Of a stretch of DNA of 64,000 nucleotides, positions 26,251 through 34,601 are shown piece after piece; the first letter of the stretch is position 1, and every line of letters begins with the position of its first letter. The stretch is taken from NCBI RefSeq assembly GCF_035712445.1, contig NZ_DASTAT010000063.1, positions 124,001 to 188,000 of the forward strand. The letters run 5' to 3'. The DNA is from Oligoflexus sp. (GTDB lineage: Bacteria; Bdellovibrionota_B; Oligoflexia; Oligoflexales; Oligoflexaceae). The notes beneath the pieces were generated by a model. That model saw only the letters and a program-made list of their open reading frames with translations. It did not search any database and was not told the origin of the DNA. Both the position numbers and the translations under genes were made by a program.

Positions 26251-27834
26251 ATGTGGAATCAAAAAATTGCGGCCGGTCTTCTTCTCGCCCTCCTGGCAGG
26301 CTGTGAGGCCTCTCAGACATCTCAGGTCAAAGACGAATGGGATGCGGCCAATAATCCCGTGACCATGATGGCGAGCGAGAACGCCTTTCAAACGAAATAT
26401 TCCGCGCTGCCCAAGAGCGGTCGTCCCGAGCGCGCTCCCTGGTCGGACAACTACTGGCCGACCTATCAGGGCGGCGTCGCCCATCGGTGGAACTGGGAAA
26501 AGACCGATGAACTGGACCGTCTGGAAGCCAGATCCTCGGATCGCCTGTATCGTGGCCAGCTGGATGACAACGCGGATCTGCAGAAGCTGAGAAGCGAAGT
26601 CTATGGCTATTCCACCTATTCCAAAGATCAGCTGATGGCCATGTCCGAAGAGGAACGCCAGGCTGTGATCCGCAGCCTTTCACCTGCGGAAAAATACGAT
26701 ATCTATCGCGGTGACTTTGAATACACCACGGTGCAAGCCGAGCGCGCCCGCACCGGGATTCTGCAGACGCTGCGGGACAATCCGGATTACAAGGAAGGCA
26801 AGACCATCGAAACCTGGTTCGGCATCTGCCACGCCTGGGCCCCCGCGACGATCCTTTTCAAGGAGCCGAATGCGCTGACGGTGGAAAGCAAGGATCAGAT
26901 CAAGGTCGAATTCGGCGCTTCGGATGTGAAAGCTCTGCTCTCGCATATGATTGACGTCGATAATGATCAGACTCGCTTCAATACCTTCATGGGTACCCGC
27001 TGCAATAGCGATATCAGCCAGAACAATGTGAGCCGTCTGGATAAGGGCGTCTTCGGCGGTCTGGAGTCCAAAAACAATGAAACCGTGGAGAAGGCCATCG
27101 AGGCACTCTTCAACGAAACCAGCATCGACGTTGCTGTGAAGATGGGATTGGTTCCTTATATTCTTGCTTATGCGGATACGCCTGAGTATGCCCAGAAGCG
27201 TTTCAACGAAGTCAGCGCGAGCCTGCGTCGTTACGCAAATCGCAATCTGATCGAAGATTTCAATGCTGCGGTGGGCAGAGCGCCTAAAATCCTGGCGCTG
27301 GCGGGAACCGATAAGCTGACGCCCGCCGAACGTCTGGAAGGGATCCGAGAATCCTTCCGCACCAAAGGCTGCAGCGACACCAACGCCGGTGCCTTCCACC
27401 TTGTCCTGACGAACATCGTGGGTATCCAGAAACAAAGCTTCGTCGCGGACATCACCCGCGATCGCGAAGTCTGGAACCAGGCGGCTGCCGCGTATACGTC
27501 GAAGGAAGTCGCGACCTATGAAGGCGACAAGATTTCGCCGACCGCAGCCCCCGGCACGGTCAAGGAAGTGGAAATCGCGACCACCTTCTATTACACAGGG
27601 GAAATGGCTCCCGCCTGGGAACCCTTTGGCAACGGCAACCAGCTCGATCGCCGTTACCACCTGCCTCTGAACTACCGCTATAAGCTTGAGCTGGACGTCA
27701 ATGGCAACATCATAGGGGGAAGCTGGCTTTCGGACTCACGGCCGGACTTTCTTTGGGGAGCAGGCAACCTGGTCTTCAGTCCTGAATTTTCAGACCTGAA
27801 GCGCCTTTACTACAAAGCCATCCAAAAACGCTAA
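26251..27834 (+). CDS. Transglutaminase-elicitor-type lipoprotein
   Basis: The start at 26251 gives a lipoprotein signal (LLLALLAGC, cysteine near 18) with AGGA about 9 bases upstream. The 527-residue protein matches the family of oomycete GP42-like calcium-dependent transglutaminases: catalytic cysteine in FGICHAWAPATI, histidine in GAFHLVLTNIVG, aspartate in SFVADITRDREVW, and the late segments LELDVNGNIIGGSW and RPDFLWGAG. Right after the aspartate it has VWNQ, the first four residues of the Pep-13 elicitor motif, though the rest differs. Family members cross-link proteins through Gln and Lys. Here it would act outside the cell, anchored by lipid. A strong terminator follows at 27855. Confidence 0.85.
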   Translation: MWNQKIAAGLLLALLAGCEASQTSQVKDEWDAANNPVTMMASENAFQTKYSALPKSGRPERAPWSDNYWPTYQGGVAHRWNWEKTDELDRLEARSSDRLYRGQLDDNADLQKLRSEVYGYSTYSKDQLMAMSEEERQAVIRSLSPAEKYDIYRGDFEYTTVQAERARTGILQTLRDNPDYKEGKTIETWFGICHAWAPATILFKEPNALTVESKDQIKVEFGASDVKALLSHMIDVDNDQTRFNTFMGTRCNSDISQNNVSRLDKGVFGGLESKNNETVEKAIEALFNETSIDVAVKMGLVPYILAYADTPEYAQKRFNEVSASLRRYANRNLIEDFNAAVGRAPKILALAGTDKLTPAERLEGIRESFRTKGCSDTNAGAFHLVLTNIVGIQKQSFVADITRDREVWNQAAAAYTSKEVATYEGDKISPTAAPGTVKEVEIATTFYYTGEMAPAWEPFGNGNQLDRRYHLPLNYRYKLELDVNGNIIGGSWLSDSRPDFLWGAGNLVFSPEFSDLKRLYYKAIQKR

Positions 27835-27854
27835 GAGGGTGTTGAGTCTTCGTG

Positions 27855-27888
27855 AACGGCGTCTGCCTTCGGGCGGCGCCGTTTTTTT
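27855..27888 (+). terminator. Intrinsic terminator
   Basis: AACGGCG and CGCCGTT form the outer stem around an inner TGCC-TTCG-GGCG hairpin, followed by a run of seven T. It lies about 20 bases after the transglutaminase-like gene and ends the two-gene operon. Confidence 0.85.
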
Positions 27889-27941
27889 ATGGTAATATCA
27901 ATCGAAAACCAACGCAGCACCTTCAACAGCAGAGGCCAGCC

Positions 27942-28520
27942 ATGCATTCGGAAGTCGATTCATTCATACGAAAGGCGAAACAGTGGAAGGAAGAAATCGA
28001 AACGCTGCGCGCGATCGTTCTGAGCGCAAAGCTGGACGAGGACTTTAAGTGGAGCAAACCCTGCTACACCCATGAAGCTCGGAATATCGCCATAATCCAG
28101 CCCTTCAATGGCTGCCTGGGTTTCATGTTCTTTAAGGGTGAACTGCTGAAGGATCCGAAAGGCGTTCTGAAAGACAACGGTCCGAACTCCCAGTCCGCCC
28201 GCCGGATGGAGTTCACCTCGTCTGCCGAGATCACGCGCCTGAAAGCGACGATCAGGGCCTACATCAAGGAAGCGGTAGCCATCGAGGAATCAGGGCAGAA
28301 GGTCGCGGTCAAGAAAAACCCTGAACCCGTACCGGAGGAGCTCAAGGAGTTTTTCAAAAAGAAGCCCGCTTTGAAAAAGGCCTTTGAAGCTCTGACTCCG
28401 GGTCGGCAGAGGGCTTATATCCTGCATTTTTCCAGCGCGAAGCAGTCCGAAACGCGCCGCTCCCGCATCGAAAAATGTATGGCCCTTATCCTGGAAGGTA
28501 AGGGACTGAACGATCGCTAG
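27942..28520 (+). CDS. YdeI/DUF1801-family protein
   Basis: The 192-residue protein starts at the ATG with AGAGG 6 bases upstream. The first ~110 residues form a DUF1801-type domain (LSAKLDEDFKWSKPCYTHEARNIA, CLGFMFFKGELLKDPKG). The C-terminus has the YdeI/OmpD-associated motif (PVPEELKEFFKKKPALKKAFEALTPGRQRAYILHFSSAKQSETR). Relatives have been linked to bacteriocin or peptide tolerance, but the mechanism is unknown. Its stop overlaps that of the small minus-strand ORF. Confidence 0.85.
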   Translation: MHSEVDSFIRKAKQWKEEIETLRAIVLSAKLDEDFKWSKPCYTHEARNIAIIQPFNGCLGFMFFKGELLKDPKGVLKDNGPNSQSARRMEFTSSAEITRLKATIRAYIKEAVAIEESGQKVAVKKNPEPVPEELKEFFKKKPALKKAFEALTPGRQRAYILHFSSAKQSETRRSRIEKCMALILEGKGLNDR

Positions 28521-28678
28521 CCGCGAAGGACCGCCTGCCTCTGGGAGCGGCTGGACATCCATTTCTTATAAAGCCAGCGTCCCACGGCGATGGCGGCAAG
28601 TCCTTTGAGGCCTCCGCCAACACCACGGTTCCGGGAATAAGCAGGAGCGGATCGGCCGAATAGATTCCATAAATTCAT
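28517..28678 (-). CDS. 53-residue protein of unknown function
   Basis: The product begins MNLWNLFGRSAPAYSRNRGV and continues with a glycine-rich, hydrophobic stretch (GGGLKGLAAIAVGRWLYKKW) that could be a short membrane or amphipathic helix, ending in a basic tail. GGAGGACATTGAC places a strong ribosome binding site 8 bases before the ATG. The stop overlaps the convergent YdeI-type gene in a shared CTAG. Strong translation signals and sensible composition argue for a real small gene; no family is recognised. Confidence 0.5.
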   Translation of the reverse strand: MNLWNLFGRSAPAYSRNRGVGGGLKGLAAIAVGRWLYKKWMSSRSQRQAVLRG

Positions 28679-28753
28679 GTCAATGTCCTCCGTTGCAAGA
28701 TTCCATGTCCCATAAAGAGTCTTGCAGGATCAGTACCAAAGAACCTCTTCCCA

Positions 28754-30592
28754 TCACGCAATCTGCCACATTGGATAGCCCGACAGCCATTTTACATAGA
28801 GTCGCGTCGCAGTGGGATCATCCCGCACCACCAGCCCCTGGGCGGCGAGTTCAATCACCTCAAAACCCTGCATTTCATGGGGATCGAGTGCCGCTGCGAC
28901 CTTGTCCTGCAGAATCAAAAGACTCTGCTCACGCTTTCCATCAAAGAGAGCCTTCCGCATGCCTTCATAACGGGTTGCCAGCACAATCGCGCGGCCGTAA
29001 AGATCATATTCCTTGGCGCCCGCCTCCGGGTAAAATCCGGTTATGGTATCCCACGCGATACCGATGCCACAGGCCACCTTTTCCTGAAACTTCATGGTCT
29101 GAACCACCTCGGCCAGAACATCGGCAAAACGCTGGGCCAGCACTACAGCTTCCCGTGCAGGATTCGGACTGAGGGCCGCGAAGGGGTAGCCGACCGAACA
29201 GAGAAAGCCGTCCCCCATTTCCTTGATGCGATAGGCGCGCGACTTCAATCCACTGCCGTCATAGCCCTCCAGCATCATCTCGTTGCAGCGCGCGAACACT
29301 TCGCGAAACAGCATGCGGGCGCTTTTGTCTTTGAGTTTGGAGCTGCCGATAATATCAAAGCTGATCACCAAAGCCTGATCGGGATGAGTGGGCATGGTGT
29401 CCTCAAGATGTTCCCCCTTCCTGACCCGTTCCAACTGATGGGGATAAATCATCTTGCGCATTTCGGCAAAAGCGTGTTCATTTTCCCGCTGAAAACTCAG
29501 CTCGCTCGTCCGCATCTTCTGTCCCATCGCAAAGCTGAAGGTGGCGATTTCAAAAGAAATCGCTATGGGAGCGGCCCATTCCAAAATCGGCGCGTGTTCC
29601 ATGAAGGCCGGCAGCGAGCTGATGATCACGCCGAGGCAAAGTCCCGCCCACCCAAGGAGCATGGGATAGGCGGATCGGTCTCCCATTCGCGCCGCCTTTA
29701 CTGCAAGAATGAAACAGAGCAGGAAGGAGCCCGGAATCATCGCATAATAAAGGTAAATCGAACGCTCCATGCCGAGGAGCATTGTTGCCAGAAGAAGAAG
29801 ACTGATGACGATCATGCAGCGGCTCAGCTGATAGAGCCTGGGAAAATATTCACGGGCCTGCAGCACACGGAAGGAAAACAGAATGGTCGCGACATGGATG
29901 GCTTCCACGGACATATGAAACGAGAGAATCATGAAGGTATTGTACCAGAACAAGCCGCTGGCAAGGTTGAACCAGTAAAGAGCCGCCAGCGTGTAAAGAC
30001 CATAGTAAAAAAGATAGGACTTGCGAAAGAGAAGCAGGAGCCCGATGTTATAGATCGACATGATCCCGATCACGCCATTCACAATTCCCAGAAAGAACAG
30101 ATCCTCTTGCGTTTTCCGCTCCAGATCCTGTGGTTTGAACAACCTGAGATCAAGATTGCTGGCGGTCGCAAAAGGGCCTGTCCGACACTTGAGAAGCAGC
30201 TGCTTTCCATAAAGGGATGGGTCCACGACAAAGGTCGCGAAACGATGTTCCCGCAGAGGCACAGGGCGCAGGTTGGAATGCTCCAGAACAAAAAGCTGAA
30301 AGGTATATTCCGTTCCGTCCACACCCCCCATGCGAAAGGGCAGGTGCAGCAGGTAACCCTCGGCATCACCCTGGGGAGCTTCGAAAGAAACATAATAATC
30401 CCGCTGAGGCCGGGCTAAAAACCCGGCGCCATTCGAGGTCTTATGCCAGTTGAGAGCGCTGGATTTCTCTGCAAAATCCTCGTGGGTCAAGGTCCCGGCC
30501 GGCACGTCCAGCATGTTCACATCGGTAATGGGGCTTTGCGCCCATACGCTCACGCTGTTCAAAAAAAGCAAGAGGCCAAGCAAGTATCGCAA
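28754..30592 (-). CDS. 7TMR-DISM receptor with class III nucleotidyl cyclase domain
   Basis: The start is placed at a TTG (30592): AAGGGG lies 7 bases upstream and the product then opens with a clean signal peptide (YLLGLLLFLNSVSVWAQ). The longer ATG starts would run into the divergent promoter region. Residues ~30-160 are an extracellular DISM-type beta domain, ~165-360 hold seven hydrophobic segments (FLGIVNGVIGIMSIYNIGLL onward), and ~400-600 a guanylate/adenylate cyclase domain with the two metal aspartates in LVISFDIIGSS and IKEMGDGFLC. A cAMP or cGMP product is not decided. It senses an external ligand, possibly a carbohydrate, and makes a cyclic nucleotide inside the cell. Confidence 0.88.
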   Translation of the reverse strand: MRYLLGLLLFLNSVSVWAQSPITDVNMLDVPAGTLTHEDFAEKSSALNWHKTSNGAGFLARPQRDYYVSFEAPQGDAEGYLLHLPFRMGGVDGTEYTFQLFVLEHSNLRPVPLREHRFATFVVDPSLYGKQLLLKCRTGPFATASNLDLRLFKPQDLERKTQEDLFFLGIVNGVIGIMSIYNIGLLLLFRKSYLFYYGLYTLAALYWFNLASGLFWYNTFMILSFHMSVEAIHVATILFSFRVLQAREYFPRLYQLSRCMIVISLLLLATMLLGMERSIYLYYAMIPGSFLLCFILAVKAARMGDRSAYPMLLGWAGLCLGVIISSLPAFMEHAPILEWAAPIAISFEIATFSFAMGQKMRTSELSFQRENEHAFAEMRKMIYPHQLERVRKGEHLEDTMPTHPDQALVISFDIIGSSKLKDKSARMLFREVFARCNEMMLEGYDGSGLKSRAYRIKEMGDGFLCSVGYPFAALSPNPAREAVVLAQRFADVLAEVVQTMKFQEKVACGIGIAWDTITGFYPEAGAKEYDLYGRAIVLATRYEGMRKALFDGKREQSLLILQDKVAAALDPHEMQGFEVIELAAQGLVVRDDPTATRLYVKWLSGYPMWQIA

Positions 30593-30695
30593 GCACTCAC
30601 CCCTTATACGAGTGATAGTATGGTGATCCAACGGGAACTGGAACATCCAGTTTATCATGATTTTCACCTGCTCAATAATCTGGAGGATACGCCCT

Positions 30696-31931
30696 ATGAC
30701 AAAGCCTATGATGCGCGCTCCAGCTCTGGCCAAACGAGCGTTCTCAGGCGCACGTTTGCAAAGACTTCATCTTGCCATGCAGCGTTATGTGGATTCCGGT
30801 GAACTGCCTGGTCTTGTTCTGCTCGTCTCGCATCGGGACAGGATCCATGTGGAGGCTCTGGGAACCTTTGGATTTCAAAACCCCACCGCCATGCAACCAA
30901 ATACCCTGTTTCGCCTCGCGTCCATGAGCAAGCCGGTCACAGCTGTGGCCGCCATGATTCTGATCGAGGAATGCCGCCTTCGACTGGATGATCCTGTGGA
31001 GGACTGGCTTCCCGAGCTGAAAGATCGGAAGGTTTTAAAGAATCTGGACGGGCCTTTGGAAGACACGGTCCCCGCAAAGCGTTCGATTACCGTGCGTGAT
31101 CTTCTCAGCTTTCGATCGGGCTATGGCGAGGTCGGCTTTCTTTCCCCGATGTCGCCCCTTCAGATCGCGATGGTGAAAGCTCAGCTCCCCCTCAGCGTCT
31201 GGCCCTTCCAGGGGAGCGCGGATGAATTCATGCGCAAGCTAGGGGATCTTCCGCTCGCCTTTCAGCCTGGGGAGCGTTGGATGTATCAGATGGGAGCTGA
31301 AATTCTCGGCGTTCTGATCGCTCGCGTTTCTGGTATGCCCCTGAGCCGTTTTCTGCAGGAAAGGATCTTCGGGCCGATGGGAATGAAGGACACGGCCTTC
31401 CATGTTCCCGAAGCGAAGCGCCATCGTCTGCCCTTCTGCTATGGTTCGAATTTTCCCGGCACGGACCTCATTCTGCTGGATGACCCTGATCACAGTCAGT
31501 ATGCAGAGCCGCCGGTCTTTGAATCAGGCGGGGGCGGGCTTGTCTCGACTGTCGATGATATGCTGGCCTTCGGTCATATGTTGCTCAAGAAGAGTAAATA
31601 TGGGCATGAGCGCATTCTTTCGCGATCGGCGATTGAACTCATGACGACCGATCAGATCACACCGGAGCAGAAAGCCCTCTCGCCTTTCTTTCCCAATTTC
31701 TGGGATATTCGCGGTTGGGGTCTTGGGCTTTCCATCGTCACGCAGCGCAGGGATCTTGCCGATAACCCGGGACGCCTGGGATGGGATGGAGCCTTCGGCA
31801 CATCCTGGTCCGTCGATCCCAAAGAGGAACTTGTCGGAGTTTTGATGACGCAAAGACGACCTTCCCGACTCGACATTCCCCCTGTGATTCGTGACTTTTG
31901 GACGTCCGTTTATCAGCTGATCGACGACTAG
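30696..31931 (+). CDS. Beta-lactamase-family serine hydrolase
   Basis: The ATG at 30696 is preferred since GGAGG lies 9 bases before it. The 411-residue protein has the SxxK motif in LASMSKPVTAV near residue 75, a tyrosine motif in WMYQMGAEILG near 200, and a glycine-rich segment replacing the KTG box near GWDGAFGTSW at 360. This is the class C/EstB-like group (COG1680), which includes esterases, D-amino peptidases and penicillin-binding relatives, so antibiotic hydrolysis should not be assumed. No signal peptide is clear. It diverges from the 7TM cyclase gene and overlaps the cbiA stop at its 3' end. Confidence 0.88.
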   Translation: MTKPMMRAPALAKRAFSGARLQRLHLAMQRYVDSGELPGLVLLVSHRDRIHVEALGTFGFQNPTAMQPNTLFRLASMSKPVTAVAAMILIEECRLRLDDPVEDWLPELKDRKVLKNLDGPLEDTVPAKRSITVRDLLSFRSGYGEVGFLSPMSPLQIAMVKAQLPLSVWPFQGSADEFMRKLGDLPLAFQPGERWMYQMGAEILGVLIARVSGMPLSRFLQERIFGPMGMKDTAFHVPEAKRHRLPFCYGSNFPGTDLILLDDPDHSQYAEPPVFESGGGGLVSTVDDMLAFGHMLLKKSKYGHERILSRSAIELMTTDQITPEQKALSPFFPNFWDIRGWGLGLSIVTQRRDLADNPGRLGWDGAFGTSWSVDPKEELVGVLMTQRRPSRLDIPPVIRDFWTSVYQLIDD

Positions 31932-33319
31932 TGTTCAGCTGGTCGCGACGCAGCTCCTGATATGGGAGCTGCGATACTCGCGACCAGGTGCTCGGCAATC
32001 GAAGGATTGGAGGCCCAGTGACCATGCGCATAGCTGGCGAGAATACGCCCGCGCGCATACCCTTCCTGAATCACCGCGCCCTGTCTTTTGCCACGAAGGC
32101 GCCAGACGGTTGGAATTTTTTCATCCTCCTCCAGCAGCGAATAACGGAACTGATGCGCACGAAAACGAAGGCCTGCCGGTCCGAGTATGGTCGCCGCATC
32201 CTGCTCGACCTCGGTGTATCCGAGCGCCTGGAGTTTCGGCTGCATGATGGCCCTGGCCGGCAGAAGTCCGAGCATCGGATACTCATGACCTTCCAGCGTT
32301 TGAATGCTGCGGCAGAGATACATGAGCCCGCCGCATTCGGCGAAAAGTGTTCCGCCTTCTTCCACGAAGTTCCGCAGCGAATCGCGCATGCTGCTTTGCT
32401 CAGAAAGCGCAGCGGCATGCAGTTCGGGGTATCCCCCGCCGATGATCACAGCCTGAATATCGTGCGGCAGCTCACGATCTTTGAGCGGCGAAAAATAAAC
32501 CAGCTCGGCCCCGGCTTTCTGCAGAAGCTGAAGATTATGACTGTAATAAAAGTGAAAGGCCTCGTCATAGGCGACTGCAATGCGGCAGCGCGTTTTTTCG
32601 GGAAGGTTGACACTTGTGGGTGCAGCTTCCAATGCCGGAGCGGCCGTCGCCAGTTCCCAGAGTTTATCCAGATCCAGCCATTCCTGAGCGAGGCTGGTCC
32701 AGGTTTGAATGCGCGCCTCATCAAAAACATCCGAAAGCGCGGCATGCAAACCCAAATGCCTTTCCGGAATGGCGAGCGCCGGATCCTTCGGCAGACCACC
32801 GAGCAGTTCATCACCACAGGCTTTTTTCAGAAGTTCAAGATGTCCCTTCGAACCCACGCGATTGGCCAAAAGCCCGACTGTTTTTACCTCTGGATCAAAG
32901 TTTTTCAATCCCAAATAAAGCGGCAGTATCGTCCGCGCCACACCTTTGGCATCCAAAGCGCAGACGACGGGAGCCTTTAAAATACGGGAAATTTCGGCTG
33001 TCGAACCCACATCACGGGTGGGCTCAGCCCCATCGAAAAGCCCCATGACGCCTTCAATCAAAGCAATATCGGCTTCGACCGTGGCATCGACAAAGGTCTG
33101 CAGGACGGCCTCGCGTCCCATCATCCAGCTATCAAGATTCTGCGGTTCCCGTCCACTTGCGCGCTTATGCCAAGTGGGATCCAGATAATCCGGTCCACAT
33201 TTGAAACACTGGACCCGCAAACCACGGGCGCGAAAGGCCAGAGCCAGAAGCGCAACGAGAGTCGTCTTGCCCACCCCACTGCCACCGCCGGCAATCACAA
33301 GTCGCGGAATGGAATGCAT
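31928..33319 (-). CDS. cbiA: Cobyrinate a,c-diamide synthase
   Basis: Amidates the a and c side chains of cobyrinate using glutamine and ATP. The 463-residue protein starts with an ATPase fold (VIAGGGSGVGKTTLVALL, then CFKCGPDYLDP) and ends in a class I glutaminase domain with the nucleophile in LFAECGGLMYLC near residue 330 and histidine in YAHGHWASNP near 440. It is the last gene of the cobalamin operon; its start shares a base with the cobO stop. Because the product is the substrate that CobO adenosylates, the two form a natural terminal pair. Confidence 0.95.
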   Translation of the reverse strand: MHSIPRLVIAGGGSGVGKTTLVALLALAFRARGLRVQCFKCGPDYLDPTWHKRASGREPQNLDSWMMGREAVLQTFVDATVEADIALIEGVMGLFDGAEPTRDVGSTAEISRILKAPVVCALDAKGVARTILPLYLGLKNFDPEVKTVGLLANRVGSKGHLELLKKACGDELLGGLPKDPALAIPERHLGLHAALSDVFDEARIQTWTSLAQEWLDLDKLWELATAAPALEAAPTSVNLPEKTRCRIAVAYDEAFHFYYSHNLQLLQKAGAELVYFSPLKDRELPHDIQAVIIGGGYPELHAAALSEQSSMRDSLRNFVEEGGTLFAECGGLMYLCRSIQTLEGHEYPMLGLLPARAIMQPKLQALGYTEVEQDAATILGPAGLRFRAHQFRYSLLEEDEKIPTVWRLRGKRQGAVIQEGYARGRILASYAHGHWASNPSIAEHLVASIAAPISGAASRPAEH

Positions 33320-33831
33320 CAGAAATCCACTCCCACCAAAGCCTTCTGGCCCTGATCAAAGGGATGTTTCACCTTATTCATTTCAGTGACACAGTCAGCC
33401 GCATCCATCAGTCCCTGCGGCGCATGACGACCGGTCAGTACCACACTCGTGCCGGCAGGTCGCGACGCGAGCGTTTCCAGCACCTCATCCAGCGTGAGCC
33501 AGTTATAGTGTATCGCATAGGTGATCTCATCAAGTATCACCACCTGATGCGCGCCCCCCTGGATCAACTCCCGACTTTTTTCCCAGGCTTTTCGTGCTGC
33601 TTGCTGATCGCGCGTCAGGTCTTCACTTTCCCAGGTAAAACCTTCGCCCATCACATGAAAATCAAGTCCTTCCGTCCGAGCAGCCTGATGCCTTTCGCCA
33701 GTCATCCATTTGCCTTTGATGAACTGCACGACGCCCACGCGATGACCGCGTCCCAGGGCTCGAAAGGCAAGACCCAGAGCGGCCGTGGTCTTGCCCTTGC
33801 CCTGGCCGGTATAAACCAAAATCTGTCCCAT
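33319..33831 (-). CDS. cobO: Cob(I)yrinate a,c-diamide adenosyltransferase
   Basis: Attaches the 5'-deoxyadenosyl group to the reduced cobalt of the corrin. The start is placed at the third in-frame ATG (33831), with AAGGA 5-6 bases upstream and the family-typical N-terminus MGQILVYTGQGKGKTTAALG carrying the P-loop. VGVVQFIKGKW, ILDEITYAI and LTGRHAPQGLMDAADCVTEM follow, as in CobO/BtuR. The product is 170 residues. A Co(II) reductase is needed to form the substrate; the flavoprotein at 41501-42208 could supply it. Confidence 0.95.
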   Translation of the reverse strand: MGQILVYTGQGKGKTTAALGLAFRALGRGHRVGVVQFIKGKWMTGERHQAARTEGLDFHVMGEGFTWESEDLTRDQQAARKAWEKSRELIQGGAHQVVILDEITYAIHYNWLTLDEVLETLASRPAGTSVVLTGRHAPQGLMDAADCVTEMNKVKHPFDQGQKALVGVDF

Positions 33832-33839
33832 ACTCATCC

Positions 33840-34601
33840 TTATTGCCAAAGCGCGGCACTGTTTTCATATTCACGCGGCAGTTCCGCCAGCAAAGGCTCG
33901 ATACCGCGACGCAGGGATTCTCCGATCAAACAGATGCCGGGTCGATTGTCACAATGATCCTCGACCGCCTGCGGCAGATCTCGAAGATCAGAGCGTATAA
34001 TCGCCTGATCGGACCGCAGCGCGGATTGAATATAAGCCGCCGGTGTTGTCGGTGACCAGCCTTCCTGCAGAAGATCGCGCAGAAGTTCCCGGAGGCCATG
34101 TCGCGGCATATAGATCGCGAGAGTCTCAGCGGGATTGCGCGTCATCCCGTGTGAACTCCAGGTCATTAGCCGCAGGGATGTGGACTGTCCCTTGCGGGTC
34201 AAAGGCCAGTTGCCCGCCGCGGCCGCGGCCAGAGCCGCGGTAATGCCAGGCACCACGCTATAGGCAACGCCGGCTTCATCGAGCTTTTGCATTTCCTCGG
34301 CCGCACGTCCGAAGATCAAAGGATCCCCCGACTTCAAGCGAACGATCTGGGCCCCGGCCTTCGCGGCTTCCAGAATCCTGTCATGCAGAATCGGATGCTG
34401 CCCGCCGCGGGATTTTGCGCGATAGCCGATCGACAGCAGTTCACAGTCCTTTTTCACCAGAGCCAGGACTTCCGCTTCCACCAGATGATCATAGGCCACC
34501 ATATCAGCTGTTCGGAGCAGACGTTCCGCGCGCAGAGTGAGAAGATCCAAAGGTCCAGGACCTGCTCCAACGAAATAAACCCAGCCCTGCTGCCCGTTCA
34601 T
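33840..34601 (-). CDS. cobA: Uroporphyrinogen-III C-methyltransferase
   Basis: Makes precorrin-2 by two SAM-dependent methylations of uroporphyrinogen III, the branch point to both cobalamin and siroheme. The 253 residues have the tetrapyrrole methylase pattern: YFVGAGPGPLDLLTLRAERL at the N-terminus, IVRLKSGDPLIFGRAAEE near 85 and SVVPGITAALAAAAA near 115. It is a single-domain enzyme without the dehydrogenase/ferrochelatase part of CysG, so precorrin-2 oxidation must be provided elsewhere. The start overlaps the cbiF stop by 4 bases. Confidence 0.95.
   Translation of the reverse strand: MNGQQGWVYFVGAGPGPLDLLTLRAERLLRTADMVAYDHLVEAEVLALVKKDCELLSIGYRAKSRGGQHPILHDRILEAAKAGAQIVRLKSGDPLIFGRAAEEMQKLDEAGVAYSVVPGITAALAAAAAGNWPLTRKGQSTSLRLMTWSSHGMTRNPAETLAIYMPRHGLRELLRDLLQEGWSPTTPAAYIQSALRSDQAIIRSDLRDLPQAVEDHCDNRPGICLIGESLRRGIEPLLAELPREYENSAALWQ

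Noticed and set aside
24977..26320. 447-codon minus-strand frame
   Set aside because: Lies opposite the Ig/LRR lipoprotein; its residues mirror that gene's codons and show no domain.
28877..30418. 513-codon plus-strand frame
   Set aside because: Antisense to the 7TM cyclase gene, which has unmistakable membrane and cyclase motifs.
30696..31931. Antibiotic-resistance beta-lactamase
   Set aside because: The family includes many esterases and peptidases, no KTG box or clear signal peptide is present, and the context gives no support.
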